A stretch of 64,000 nt of DNA from Brienomyrus brachyistius (GCF_023856365.1 NC_064549.1:8697608-8761607); one strand, 5' to 3'. Counted from the first letter of the stretch, positions 1 to 12,986 are shown. Notes: generated by a model not told the origin, from the sequence alone. Numbers and translations are program-made.

Positions 1-22
1 TCACTGAAACACAAGACCCTAC

Positions 23-3000
23 CTCCTCATCAGACACCTCGTCCGTCTCTTTGAAACCAGGCAATGAAAGTGACACTCGCTCCTCCTGTTTAGCGCCTAA
101 CAGCCCGGAATGCAGGCTGGAAGCGGAGACCTTTTCCTGGTGCAGCGTAAGAAACGAGAGGGAAAGGGAGTGTGTTTTAGGAAGACTTGCAGAACATAAC
201 AGAACGCTGTACTGTTCTTTAGACACTATAACATGACAATATAAATATATTTAAAGATTTAAACATGAAAGATATTCCTACACAGCAACACTGTGTTTAA
301 AAATAATAATAAAATCTGCAGCTTTGCATGTGACACAGTTATCTCTATGATATTACTCACCCCCAGGGGTTTCTTCAGGGGCTCAAGACCCCCCGAATTT
401 CTGAGAGAGCCCCAGAGGGAGGGGGCAGGCAGGTCAGGTGAGCTCTGCAGAGGGGCGAGGGACCTCAGAGGGGACTGAAGTGGTCCTAGTGTTGAGCCCA
501 CGGGCTACCATAGACAGAACCACAGGTAAGCAGGGTACTGACACACTGAAGTGTGACTCACAGACATTTCCCCACCCCCGAGCCAGCGACTGTCCCAAAT
601 GCCAAGCTCACAGACCCTAGGTTCTTCTCTCCTGCTGGATAAATAGCGTCTTGACACTCTACATTACATTAACACCACAAAATACCATCAGCTATGAGAT
701 AAATAGCGAGACAGAGGAACCTTGGGACTCGAACGACTCTTAACTATCAACTCAGACGTCAAACGGGTCTGTAAAATTTTTTCCGACTTGTACCAATACC
801 AAAATCTTGGAACTCGACCATTCCTGTTAAAACTTGTATGGGTCAAGATGTGTTTAATTCTACTAATATGGACCTTGAATGGGTCGGTCAAAAAAAGAAA
901 AAAAAAATCTAACCACAACCCGACCAAAAACTCAGAATATAACAAAACAAAACAGACCTGCTAAAACTCGATGGGTTGATACACGGGCAAACGGACCTAA
1001 TAAGATGCTGATGGCCATGAGTCGCTATCAGTCTCGCGGTGCCTTTCAGTCGAGTTCGACATGTGAAAGCTGCGTTTTTCTGCTTTATCTACAGTACATT
1101 TAATGACACAGTAATCATGGCCCCTAAGAAAGCAGGCAGTGATACCAGCAAACCAAAGAGGAAAGTAGTGAAAGTAACTGTAGTAACTTAAAAAAATAAC
1201 AGCGAGACTTGAAGGTGGTGCACGTTTGCTCTCGCAGTTTTATATTGATTGTCAATGCCTTTTATCATCAGGTAGGTAGATAAGTTTAAACAGGCAATCA
1301 TTCGGGAGTCTAGAATGAACTGCATTTATTTACATTATTTCTTATGGGGAAATTCGACACAGACCTCAACCAAATCGCAACTCGACCAGCCTTCTGGAAT
1401 GAATTAAGTCTGAGTTCCAAGGTACCACTGTTCTTTACTGATCCCCATGGGGAAATTCTCTTTTCGCCTATATCGTCTTGTTCGCCATGAGCCACACAGA
1501 CACATACACAGATATGAGCAAATCTCGATGGGCTACAGCCACCCGCGCTGCCCTGAAGCTGCGGCTTAGGAGGGTTCAAGGGCCCATGGACATGTGACTA
1601 ATCTGCCGAGGGCGGAGCTTGAACCAGTGACCTTCCAATCACAGGCACAGTGCTTTAGCCTGCCGAGCAATACACAGCCCCCAAACTAAAACAATACTAG
1701 CACATAAACAATAGTAAATTAAGGACCACGAAAAGGGCAACCAATGTATTGATACTACTGGAAACTGGGGAATTGAAAAGATATTACTGTTGAGGGCCAC
1801 CATCTGCAAATCAGTGACAAGGTCGCAGAATGGAAGTAGGTCAAGTAAAGGCGTGACACTTGCTGCAGGTACCTTGAGGGGCAGCCTGTCCTTTTTCTTC
1901 CTCTCCTTCTTTTTCTTCCTCTCCTTCTCCTTCTTAGCGGGGGTCACACGGGCCTGAGCCTTCTCACGCTGCTGTACCACCAGTCGCCGGTACTGCTCGT
2001 CGCAAGGGTGGTCCCAGGTGGACTGTCCCGTGGAGAAGTTGAAATAGTACACATCTCCCGTCACATCCTGGCTGTAAGAGGGAAAGGCGAGGAAGAGTCA
2101 CTTCCGCACCTCGGAATTCAAGGGAAGAATGAGATCAGCAGAAGAAAGGCTATAGGTTCAATTAAAAAATGGTGCCCAGCAACATAATTCAGTCAGATAA
2201 GAGCATTTCAGCATCTGAAACATCCATTAAGACCAAAGTCAGATGGTGAAACATATATTTTAACATGCTGAGGTTGACTGAAGTGCACCTGTGAGAAAGA
2301 ATTAGAATTAGGCGATCAGTGGTCATTGTTGACACACCACAGCACACGACGACGAAATGTGTCCTCTGCATTTAATATAACGATTTAACGATTTTAGTTT
2401 AACGATTTAACTGCATTAAATTGTGACGGATGCTTGCTTGATCACCAGGGTTTCCATTCATCCGGCAGAGGAGCCACGATGCCCTCCCGTGCCAACCACA
2501 GCAGCTCCGGTTCCTGCTCAGGATCGATGCCGATCTCTCGAGCATACTCGTGGACCTCTGGGAGAGAGAGAGAAAGAGCGAGCCGCGATATAAGGTTAAT
2601 ATATCCTATACGGTTATGTTATATAATATTATATAAAGACTAAAAAAACTGCGCGATCATAGTGTTTTACAACAATGCAATGGGGGCGAAAACTGAGCTT
2701 AACCTAAAACAACGTGTGAATATCCTGTCATTTGAGCTCCGATATTCATACGCTCACGGGAAGATGCATGCAGTGTGTAAAGTATGTTTTACACCGCGAA
2801 ACATCACTCAATAGCGCTGAGAAGAACAAATGCTATGTGGAACCTTAGCTATATTTTATTTTGTCGTGAGCTAATTTTTTTATTTCAGCAGGCCCAGCGT
2901 CGTTTGCATTGTGTTTTAAAATTAACTGAGGGACTAAGTGTGTTTGGCAGTTTGTTCCCTAGTTAACTAGTTATACATGACAGCGAAATCTTCTCTGAAA

Positions 3001-3108
3001 AGCTCGTCAAAAATAAACGTTTATACCTTGTTCAGAGGGGATATAGTTCTCGTCATACTCTTCTTCCAGGATCAATTGGTCCCCTATCTGGACAGCCGCT
3101 TCGGTCAT
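23..3108 (-). CDS. cep164: Centrosomal protein 164 (N-terminal part, runs off the left edge)
   Basis: Five coding exons on the minus strand: 3108-3027 (start ATG; exon probably begins 3113 after a TTTCTCAG acceptor), 2557-2446, 2071-1873, 504-361 and 136-23. All junctions are GT-AG and the phases join (1, 2, 0, 0). The protein starts [20 protein letters not shown] and carries the WW domain at about residues 57-90, with Trp62, the Tyr73-Tyr74 pair and Trp84 in STWDHP, then a Lys/Glu-rich stretch. The exon at 136-23 gives [18 protein letters not shown], resembling the human GLLGS...LSLLGLGEE region. Cep164 is a known distal-appendage protein of the mother centriole; its N-terminal WW region binds TTBK2 to start ciliogenesis. 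The gene points away from apoa1 and bace1. Most of the protein (coiled coils) lies outside the window. The identity rests on the WW region and exon order. Confidence 0.95.
712..1430. mobile_element. Decayed pogo/Tigger-like DNA transposon in a cep164 intron
   Basis: The left end (CAGAGGAACCTTGGGACTCG, from about 712) and the reverse complement of the right end (CAGTGGTACCTTGGAACTCA, ending about 1430) match over most of their length, so they look like terminal inverted repeats. Inside, on the plus strand at about 1118-1190, a short frame reads [20 protein letters not shown] before a stop, which resembles the start of Tigger/pogo transposases. The rest of the transposase is gone. Family assignment is from memory of the motif and remains tentative. 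Confidence 0.5.
1490..1680 (-). repeat. Antisense tRNA-derived SINE fragment
   Basis: The stretch GAGCTTGAACCAGTGACCTT followed by a cysteine-tRNA-like tail of short conserved words (CACAGTGCTTTAGCCTGCCGAG) is the reverse complement of a pol III box B region, as in fish tRNA-derived SINEs. Similar words recur near 8290-8340 and 14860-14950. It lies in the intron between cep164 exons 361-504 and 1873-2071. Confidence 0.5.
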
Positions 3109-3479
3109 GATGTCTGAGAAACAAATGAGGCACTTCTGTCTGGCTGATGCAGTTAATGTCCACGCAAAACCTCTTTCTTCCTAGCTTTTTAAGTATTGCA
3201 ACTAGGCTTTGAAAGAAGGACGAGACTGAATTAGCTGTGAATAAAAATCGCAACTACTTCAGCAAGGACCGAGGATTTGTTTTCCTTCCACATTCATGCA
3301 AAGCAGAGTTCCAGTGATTTGAGTGAACCAAGATTTAAAACCGTTACTTACCCACCCCTTACAATACCACTTGCTCTCCGGATGAAGTATGCCAAATGAA
3401 TCGATATTTTGTTTTATTTTTTCGCTATCTGGCAATCGTCAAATAGGTAAAAGCCTACATGGCCAGGCAACTAAAGTCA

Positions 3480-3640
3480 ACAAAATCCGCCAGCTGCTTC
3501 TAAGGACGCCGCGAAACATCCTCTGACGTCCTCGGCAGCAACAACGATTTCCGCATATGGTGCGTGATGTACGTAATGGTAAACGAAGCGATTGGAGGAA
3601 TTCGCTTCAAACTCCCCAAAGCATCACGGGACTTGTAGTT
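3480..3640 (-). promoter_or_regulatory. cep164: Probable cep164 promoter / first noncoding exon region
   Basis: The cep164 start exon has a clean splice acceptor five bases upstream of the ATG (3113/3114), so a noncoding first exon must lie upstream. The 3480-3640 stretch is GC-richer than its surroundings, holds a TGACGTCC half-CRE near 3526-3533 and a ZNF143/Staf-like site at 3621-3639 (minus strand reads ACTACAAGTCCCGTGATGC). The transcription start itself is inferred. Confidence 0.45.
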
Positions 3641-5718
3641 CCAATTGTGTCGCTGGAATTATTTGCTTAATCATACTACAGAGGAGAATAGAACCTTAGA
3701 AATAGACGTTATTTTTTGCATTAATTGCTTAATGAAAACATAATTTCTCATACATTGTACATGATTTCTAATTTAATCCATGTAGCCATGTTATAGCATC
3801 GAATGCTAATTATCTTTAAGTTTCACCTAAAATATGCATATAATCTACTTCATTTATCTAAACATTCCTGATACATATCAATATGGATATAACATGGAAT
3901 GGTATAAAATTAGACACCAGGTTCAATCTGTGACAAGTCCATGATAAAAACAGCAGTACGATTATTATAATTGTTGTTGGTGTATTTTAAGTCTACGAAA
4001 ATGAAGTTAAATCCCAATGGATATTTTATTACTCAGAACAAATTAACATAATGCATGTTTCTTGAACACGACGTTTAGTTTTCACACAGATAGAACGTAC
4101 TCTCAGTGTCACTTATTGGGGCCGGCTCAAGTATTATAAGCTGCTTCGATTATGCATTCCGATGAAAATACTAGATAGTACAAGCACACAAATACTCTGC
4201 ATCACAGAGCAGAACTGTTTCTCTTCGTTTATCCCCGTCAACATTAAAATAACTTTGGATGAAAAGTGTTCGTTTGATGAGCTGTAATTCTAAGGTCGCC
4301 CACACGAGGGCAATCAAGGACCGTTGCAGGATTTTTTCTTAACGCCACCTCTGGTAAACTTTAAACCAAAACGTGCTTTTTGGTCTTGGCTGAAGTGTTG
4401 AGCCTACCAGCGCAGATTTGACTAAATCAAAAAAAAAGTGTGTAAGAGGTACATATGTATTAAGAGGTAATCTATCCAAACCCATAATTACATAGAAGTC
4501 TGTCCATAAAGCTAGCTGTGCCTTAGTGTCAAGTAAAAGTGAATTTATTTTAACTGTTCACATTTTCAGCATCTACTCCAGACGGGAAAACTGATTTACA
4601 GTACATGGGCTATCACTCCCACACCGTCTGACAATCGGTCATCAGCAAGTCTTTACATGGTCAAACCATTAAATAAAAGTTTGCACATACAAGCCAAAAT
4701 GACAATTCCCTCACCAAATCGGATATGAGTAATAATTCATGTAACGCTTTGTAGCAAAATACAGCTTAACAAGCAAAGATATGGATACAATAACGATTAC
4801 TGCAGAGCATTTCAAATTAAATTCAGCAAACCCCAGGAATGCCTCATTAATGACTACGGTCCTGAAATTGAGCCACGTTTCCCTGGTAACCTGCTTGCTG
4901 ACATTCACAAATATTGCTAACCCCTAACATTGCCAGCACAGTATTACACTGCTCAGGAAATGAGTCTTACATGTAACATGGAGTTTTTCGATTCAAACCC
5001 TTCAAATTCAATGGTAGCTTTGGTACATCTATGAAAAACGATGTAGATCAGACTCTGTAAATCACCTTTCTGTAATGGAAAAAAATGTAGGCATATTCGA
5101 AGACACCGTGGGTAGGATCAAAGCTACCGCTAACTGATAATTAGGGTGCTTATCGCAATTATACAAATGAATGGCTAAACCACCTACAGTCTTTCTACAG
5201 AAGGATGTTGTCATAAATTAACCAGGGCTGCTATAATCCCATTTTATGTAGCTGGTTTCTGGAGCCATTTGTTTCTCAGTTTCAGTGTGTTCCATTCAAG
5301 AAAACGTGAAAGACCATTGCCAGGTTATTTTGAGATGTCAATAGCAATAAGCTACAGCCTTGGGCTTGGAACTGCCAGTCGGACTGGTGATGTTTGTTGG
5401 ACCCTGATGCCTAATGAGAGCCTAATGAGAGCCCAGAGAAACTGCATAAAGATTTAACTGCATAATATCAAATTATAATCAGGGTGAGTCATATATATTA
5501 AAGTCATTCGTCAAACAAGTAGACCATGCGTTTCTTAATTTATTTGCTATGAGATGTGTATAGACTAATTACATGCATGAGTAGAAAACAAATGCGCAGC
5601 CAGGTACTAAGCTGGTGCAGAATTAGTCACACATAAGTAATTAGTTGCAGGCAAGGCTTTAAAGTATTAATATTTAGTTGCACAGAGATAAACTGGTGTC
5701 TTTCAGTTCCCTGTAGAG

Positions 5719-5853
5719 CAGAGGCTTCCAGCTATTTTTCCCTGAAGGCCAAATTCCATGGGTGGGTGGGTGGGTGGGGGTCGATTGCGCTGTCTGGATT
5801 CAATTGTTTTTTGGTCAGGGTCTGGACCACAGTCGGCAAGTTGGTGACCACTG
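5719..5853. mobile_element. Possible small hAT-type MITE
   Basis: Begins CAGAGGCTTCCAGC and ends GTTGGTGACCACTG; the reverse complement of the end (CAGTGGTCACCAAC) resembles the widespread fish hAT terminus. The ends pair only loosely and the centre carries a short GGGT repeat (5759-5778). No clear target duplication was seen. Confidence 0.35.
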
Positions 5854-6036
5854 CCATATTGTGTGACTGTGTGTATAAGGGTTCCCACTGGCTTATATCA
5901 AGTACTTCTTGGGAAATGTTTCAAGAGAGGCATAGCTGATAAATTCTATCCATTTACTCTCGGCTGTTCTAGTAAGATATTCAGCTCCATGATACCAGCA
6001 GATACCTTGCTCCGCCTGCCCACACACACAAAAAAA

Positions 6037-6260
6037 ATTAGATTAGCATGATAGGGGTCTGTGATCCTGTCTAGAAGGTTGTGGGGTCAGATCCCATGGC
6101 CAGCAGTAATAATGTTACCGTTACGCCACAGAGAAATTCCTATAAACTCAAGTGGTCCAGGGGAGCTGGATGCTCAATTTGGATAAAAAGCTCCGCTAAA
6201 TGAATAAATGTAAATGTAACGGTTTGGGCTAAAGCATCTGCTAATGAATAAATGTAATGT
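6037..6260 (+). repeat. tRNA-derived SINE with AAATGTA tail
   Basis: A box-B-like GGGTCAGATCCCATGG, then a unit ending in GGATAAAAAGCTCCGCTAAA and repeats of TGAATAAATGTAA. This is the common 3' end of fish SINEs that share a LINE tail. It appears old, with a second partial tail (GCATCTGCTAATGAATAAATG) directly after. Confidence 0.6.
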
Positions 6261-8264
6261 ATATCAGGCTACTCGTCTTGCATTGGTGTTCAGTAGCATT
6301 TGGATTAATTGGATTCAATAGGTTCAATTTTTTAGATGTGCTGCTATCGAGCCATATCCACCTAGGGAGTAATCACGGGGGGAGGTAGCATTTTTGTCGT
6401 TAATATTGCACCTTTTCTATTTAACAATTAGTACTGCATGCACTGGACAGCATCTCTCTACTTCCCCTCTTTGATGTGTAGCAGAAGCAGTCTAATGATC
6501 GTTTGAATGGTCCTCACCCAAGCGTGAGCCTGATAGTGTCACCACAGTGAGACCTGACTGTCTCTTAGAAGCAGGGGGATCTCACTGGCCACTTGGTCCA
6601 GCCACCAGTACAGTTTCTGTGCACTTCTGTTAAACGGTGAATTCTTTCGCCGTTACCTTTTTAACTGAATGATAGCTAGAATGCTCAAACATTTTTCAAA
6701 ACAAGTTTTTTTTTGTTTTTTTTTTTACTTTGTTTGTCAATTATTGTTCCAGGGAACATGTGTGGGAGTCTAAGGTTGTCATTGAGCCAAATGCGTTTCC
6801 TGGAACAGTGCTGCGTTCCACTTTTGGCACCCAGAGAAAAGGCTTCAGGTTCAAAGCTTGAATTAATCAATTTTAGCCTTCCCATAATTTGGAATTCGTG
6901 ACCCAATACTGAAAAGGAACATCAACTTCATGTATCCTAGAAAATAAAAGAAAAAGTGTTGCACCATGAAACAAGGGATGATTAAGGTACATTTTGTACA
7001 ACCATGTGTTTGATTTTATATGTGGGTGTTTATTTGTCCACGACTATCCTGTGTCCACCCCCATGAACTTTTATTTGTATTCATGACCAGCCAAAACAAA
7101 CTGTACCTTCTAACCCCTTTTCAGTCGCTGTCGCATGTACATACTCTTAGTGTTGCACTAACTTGAAACATGTTCATTCAATATACAGCACAAATGAATA
7201 GAACTCCATACAGTACCATGCAGAAATCTTAGGCAGGAAAATAAATGATGTCTAAATGATCTTCAGGTTTGCGTAAAAACAGAATTTTTTCTCAAAAGAG
7301 AAATTTTTTCTTAACCATCTCAAAACCTCTACTAAAATCACCGCTGTATTTTTTAGCAACTGTTCAATACACCCCATGCACCTTTTGGCTCAACCACAAG
7401 CACTACAATACATCACTGACTTAAGAGAGACTTAAGAGAATAATTTTATCAATTAATTAATTGAGCTGGATGAAATGTTGAGAATACATGGAATGGCGAG
7501 GCTGCCCCTGAGGAGAGGTTTGAGAACCAAAGCTGTGTTCATCTAGTTACCCGACAAGACATCACTAACTTTTTGGAGAAAAGAACAAATTTCAGGTAGT
7601 TTGTATTATGTTACTCTAAACATGTTGTAATGTTAAATTGAGTTTTTGTTTTGAGCAAATATATACTTGCTACACAGATAAATAGCTTTAAACATTTCCT
7701 TTGACTGCCTAAGACGTTTTGCATTCTTACAAACACAATAAATCAAACAAGTAATTTGAATGCGTAAAAATGTAATCTTTATTAGGCTTTTTATTCATCC
7801 TAGCTGCTATTTCTTGTTAACTATACTAACTTTCAACAGAGAAGATTTAACGTGGCGACGCAATGACAGACTAAATGTGGTGTGATTGCTAGATGACCTT
7901 CATTAAGACGTTTGTGACCAACAAAACATCAACAACAATCAGATACACGTCCTGACAATTATCCTTTCTGTGTTATTTCAAGAAAATGTACATTATGAAA
8001 AGGCTTAAAAAATATCCCGTTTGTTACATTTCATTAATCACATTCCTTAATACGACTCCTTATTTTATATCAGCACTTACAGCTGAAAATCCTGGGACAG
8101 TTTATAATTTAACCAATTTATACGGCTGGAAGGTGATACCTTGATATTAAACTTTATGCTCAGGAGAACGTCAACATAACCACAGGCATATAAAAGCGAG
8201 AAAACAGGGGCAGCCGATTCCTGTACCAACTGGGGTCATATGTTCTAGGGTTCAATGGTGAAAT

Positions 8265-8350
8265 CATTCTGCTGACCATGGGATTTAAACTGGCGACCTT
8301 CTGATCATGAGCACAGGGGTCTAACCCACTCAACCACACACTACCCCCGT
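8265..8350 (-). repeat. Antisense SINE head fragment
   Basis: Contains TTTAAACTGGCGACCTTCTG followed by GAGCACAGGGGTCTAACCCA, the reverse complement of a tRNA-like SINE head. It is too decayed and incomplete to be a tRNA gene. Confidence 0.5.
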
Positions 8351-9110
8351 AAAAATGACAGGTTTGCTTTGTATGGAGACAGAACTACGTTTGTCTTGTC
8401 ACCATCCACACATATGCCGCCGTGCAACTACGCAACCACAAATGTTCAGTTCATAGCCAAAAGGCTTCCTGATTGAGTTGCTTATGAAATTAAGCCTGTT
8501 ATATGGCGGGTATGAGAAACAACCATTCAGGTGAAGATTTGTACCATAATCCTTAAACTTATCCTGCCAAGCCACTGACTGAAACAAGCATAGTCTGCAA
8601 AAACTAAACTGCAAGGCCTGAAAGAAACTTAATTTACTCTTTTCTTCAGCCCTCTGCTTATCATGGCACATTCCACGCGTGCCACTGAACAATTAATTAA
8701 ACCGGAACAAATCAGGACAAATCCCGACATTAAAACCCCCACTGGCTGGAAATAATAATAATAATAATTTTAAAAAAAAAGCTTTGTCGAGATAATATTT
8801 CATGAGGCAGCTCTGCATAGTCAGATTTTCGTTTTCTTGCTGACGCGCAGTGCTGTGTGATACTGTGAATCAATGGTGGAGACCACCCTCAAATGCTCGG
8901 CAGTGATAGTGAAAGCAGTTATGTAATGATGCCGATAATAATTAGTGATCTCAGCAGTGACCTATACTGGGTTCAGATATGATGGGCGATAGCGGAGTGC
9001 AAAGGTGCGTCCTCTGCGTAAGTCTCATCGAGGAGGACTACAGAACAGACGGTGCACAAAGAGGGCATTTTTTCCCCCATCACATTAAGTAGGAATATCA
9101 CTATTAAATG

Positions 9111-9278
9111 CAGAGATGGACAGTTCAGGTCCAGACAGTAAAAAAAAATCCGACCAGGATTTAGTTTCAACCAGCCAATTGAATACTCTTTGATCGAGAC
9201 TCTTGATATGCAATTGATTAGCTGAAACAAAAACTTGGTCTGGATTTTTACTTTCTGGATCTGATCTATCCACCTCTG
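9111..9278. mobile_element. hAT-like palindromic MITE, copy A
   Basis: A 168-bp element starting CAGAGATGGACAGTTCAGGT and ending ATCTATCCACCTCTG. The two halves are inverted repeats (CAGGTCCAGA..AGTAAAA against TTTTACTTTCTGGATCTG). The same sequence occurs at 17611-17776, so this is a dispersed family. Confidence 0.7.
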
Positions 9279-11810
9279 ATTAAATGTAATATGTTCTTGA
9301 AAGCCACGATTAACTGGATCATTAATAACACAGAAGAAGGGCCAGTATCAAGCAGACGTGCTATTCGCGCCACACAAGTATTATAATAAGTATTATATAT
9401 AATAAGCATATTTTAATAACTACCGGACAATCAAATATAAGATTGTTAGATGGATATTATTATAGCTGTGTATTTCAGTAGCTCCAGAGTAATCTAAATG
9501 TATTTCAGTTTTTGTGTGAAGTCACTCAGCAGTTTCCATTTAGTGCAGTGTTTTTATTTCATTAATAAGTAAATCACATAAGCCTCTTATTGGGCGCCGG
9601 ACTACAGGAGGTTAATTCCTTAAGCAGAAAGTCAGAAGGATTTTTGTTAAAAGATGACTTGCTAGATGTTACCATTAATGTATAAACTGTCAAATTGGCA
9701 TAATGTTATCCTGGACCTAAGTCAGTATAGATTAAGACAATGGAATCTGGGCATTTGAATATCTTCATGTAAACCTTTGATCTACTATTCACAGGATTAT
9801 AAATTCTAGAACACATGCTCCAATTCTGGGTGTCCCCAGCAGCAAAGTATTGACGACTATAGGTGAAAATCACTGAGAGGAACGATGACGGGACAAATGG
9901 TGATAAATGAGCAAGGGAGGTGAGAGAGAAGTAGGAAGGAAGCATTTCTTTGAAAGATTCACATTCTCATCAGTTTTATTTTTTTCTCTGGTAAAATTTA
10001 ACCTGAAAGATTTATAAATACCCTCTAGTCACAAGCCTTAGAATATTATTTCAGATATGGCAGCAGTCATTTTTACTACATTCAGCATTTGCTGTAGCAT
10101 ATAATGTTTTCTTGAAGCAGACCATACTGTGCGACATATTGCACATTTTCATTTGATTATTCGTTTTTTAATTACCGTTCCCTTCTCCCAGTTGCTAGCA
10201 CAGCAGCTTAACACATTTTTTCCGTAATTTGTTACTTATCCAGATTAAAAATAATAATAATGACGCTAAGTATTAAACAAATGGAAACAAAAATGTAAGG
10301 AACGTCTTAAGAAATGGCAGTTGTTTTTGAAGACAACTGGGAAATGGATAGGTGAAGTAAAGTGAGAATATATCAACTCTGAGTGTTTGCTCTAATCCTG
10401 CCCTCATCCTACAGTCAGCCAGGCGTTAGCATAAAATCACTACGATTGAATGACTCACATCCATACAGTTCTGCTACAGGATATTTGCTGAAACACTCAA
10501 CACCACAAGAAGACCTGCAAATAAGTCCAAAAGCACTGCAGGTTATGTTTCCATGAAGTATCGCTGTTTACTCCTGGACCACAGACATCAGCGATCCTAG
10601 TGATTAATAAAACTGAAATGCGATTCTATCTGTGATTTACTCTCTTAAATAAATGCAATCGCCAGCTTAGATACAACGGTCAGGACACCCTTGCTGAATG
10701 GGGGAAGGTTTAGGATTTCAAAGAAACGCAAACACAGCGGGACGGGGCATTAATTAAAATTAAAAAGCGTTTTCAAAAAGAAAAAAGCTGCATAACAACA
10801 GAGGTAAAAGGAAGATAATGATAAGCAAAGTCCAAAGGCAATTCAGCAAGTCAACAGTCGAGTCAATGATGCCCCTTTGGCCTGGTAGATTTTGCAGCAG
10901 ACAGTGTAATTTGATTGACAATGGCTGCCAAAGGTGATAGTGCCACAGTGTTCTGTTTGTGTTTCAACATTCTCTGTTTATCTCTGCTGGCCAATTGCTC
11001 CATTACGCTCGGTCAGGGTTCCTCGATTGACCAGCTCCACAGATAACTTCATTTCACGCTCCTATCATGGGACCCTCCTTCAGACGATGGGACTGTTATC
11101 CTTAAATGTTAAGCCTTTCAAGGCAGATGTACTTATTTAGTTATTTATTTATTTGAAAACAAGGTTTGAAAACTAGCTATTGTATTAAAAGGGGCTACTG
11201 TATTCTTTTCAGGGATATTTTTTTGTATTTTAAAAATGTACTTTAAAAAAAAAAAGCAAGAAAAAAGAGAAAAGTTTATTTGTTTAATTCATAGCCAAAA
11301 TGCATGAAAGAGACTGAAGATAAATAAGTAGTCAGGCAAGGCAAATAAACACAAACCAGAGAGCTGACAGACCATTCTGAGCATGTCTGTGTGATGCAGC
11401 CGGTGGCCTAACTTCCTCCAGGTGATCCGGCTTTTTGAGCCGCTCTTTTTAGAACCGTTTCAAGTGCCTTTGTTACGCAAAGAGGAATGCCCGTCTGATG
11501 TCTCTCCATTGTATAATCCAGGCGGGTCTTTTAAGGTGCAAAACACATTTACAGCACAGTGGGAAACTTTTTCAGAGTGGAAGAAAAACAACGCGAGACG
11601 CATTTTCACATCAGAGAATGGAACTGCGAAGCATCCGTCGCATTACCGAGTTAATTTCACAATCCACATTTTTGAAAGAGAGCGTCTGCAGAGTGAGGGC
11701 GATGGTGGGTGAAGGGGGGGGGGGGGGGGACACAGCAGGCGTTAGTCGCATCTCCGTGCTGCAGTCGGCAGTTTGTTTGTGTGTTTGCTGATTGCTGACT
11801 CTTCCTTCGG

Positions 11811-11823
11811 TGACCTTTGAACT
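11811..11823 (-). promoter_or_regulatory. DR1 nuclear-receptor site (HNF4/PPAR-RXR type) upstream of apoa1
   Basis: The plus strand reads TGACCTTTGAACT, which on the minus strand is AGTTCA-A-AGGTCA: a DR1 with an exact AGGTCA half and a one-base spacer. It lies about 85 bp upstream of the TATA box. In mammals apoA-I liver and gut expression depends on HNF4-bound DR1 sites in the proximal promoter, so position and sequence agree with the same control here. Confidence 0.75.
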
Positions 11824-11907
11824 CTGCTGTTGCACAGTGGGGAGGTGAGAGGCTGAGGTCCACCTCCACGCCGACATGAACGCGACCATCACCGCCGCCC
11901 ATCCGCT

Positions 11908-11915
11908 TATAAAAG
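11908..11915 (+). promoter_or_regulatory. apoa1: apoa1 TATA box
   Basis: TATAAAAG sits about 30 bp upstream of the likely transcription start near 11938-11942 and is followed by a noncoding first exon ending at 11969 (CTACAG|GTAAGA). This agrees with the known APOA1 structure, where exon 1 is untranslated. Confidence 0.85.
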
Positions 11916-12986
11916 GCGCCCCAGCGCTCCGTCCTGCTACACTGACTCTCACAGCTCCGGCAACTACAGGTAAGAGAGGAACTCCAGGGCGAAATACAGC
12001 AGGGGGCTTGTAAGACGAGCGCAGGCGGCGCACATGAGTCTAAGAAGCTTGGAAGAAGGGAACGGAGTGATAGATGTGGGATTGTATGAAGTATAAAGTA
12101 ATATTACATGGCTGGGAAAATGCAGAGAAAGAATTAAGGTGATCAGGTTTGTCCGTTTCAAGAAGTTTCTCGTTCTATGCCAGGGAATAATCGTATATGC
12201 CATTACTGTCTTGTGCAATTACACAGAGATCATTTTAGGGCAAGTGTTCCATAATAGCATTATGCTATTTGATGGTCAGATATGCGTTATAAAAATGGTG
12301 CAATGCACTTTCATTCTGCAGTTTCTTCCTAATGAATTTTTGTAATGAGATCATTAGATGGGTTAAAAAAAAAACCCTAGAAAGCAGGGTTTGTGTTTCT
12401 GAAGCGCTTTCATGAGCTGTAGTCTCTTAGGCCTTAACAGTTGTTTCTGTTTGTGGTCCTTTGGAAAGAAAGTGTGGGAGAGAATAAACAGTAGAAAGGG
12501 AGGATCTCAGATTTACACAAAATGCTGTCTTGCGAATTGGGAGAAGCAGGGTCCCAGGTCTATGGCCTGGAACTCAGTTCCATCTGTTGGAAGTTTACTT
12601 TTATCTGAGCAGGGATGCTATTAGCCACACAGTGACAAGCTGGACTGCGGTCTGAGGTCCATGCGATGCGCTAGCGAATTAGGCAGCATGAGGAATACAG
12701 AATAAATAGCAGTAGGGGGGGTAATCTTATTATAAGCCCTATAAATATGTGGTCAGGAGAGTCCTGCAATGAATAAGGATTATAGACACTTTTGGTAGTA
12801 ACTGGCTAAGAAGACAAAGGACATTGGTTGTTGTTCTCCAGGGCAAAGTGCCTTGGTTGTAGAAGAATATACCAACAGAGGAATCGCTAATTACCTATAA
12901 GCACAGTCTGACATTTACCGTCTTTCACTTGGACCTTGTTGGCTTACTTACTGTATCTATCTTTTGCTCTCTTTCAGAGATCCACC

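Larger units (their letters stand above)
3641..11800. other. Gene-free intergenic region between cep164 and apoa1
   Basis: About 8 kb, AT-rich, with no coding exon that I can support: the open frames are short and lack recognisable protein or paired splice sites. It holds the SINE and MITE copies listed separately. Because cep164 and apoa1 are transcribed away from each other, this is the shared upstream space and may contain regulatory DNA, but nothing beyond the sites near each gene can be shown from the sequence. Confidence 0.6.
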
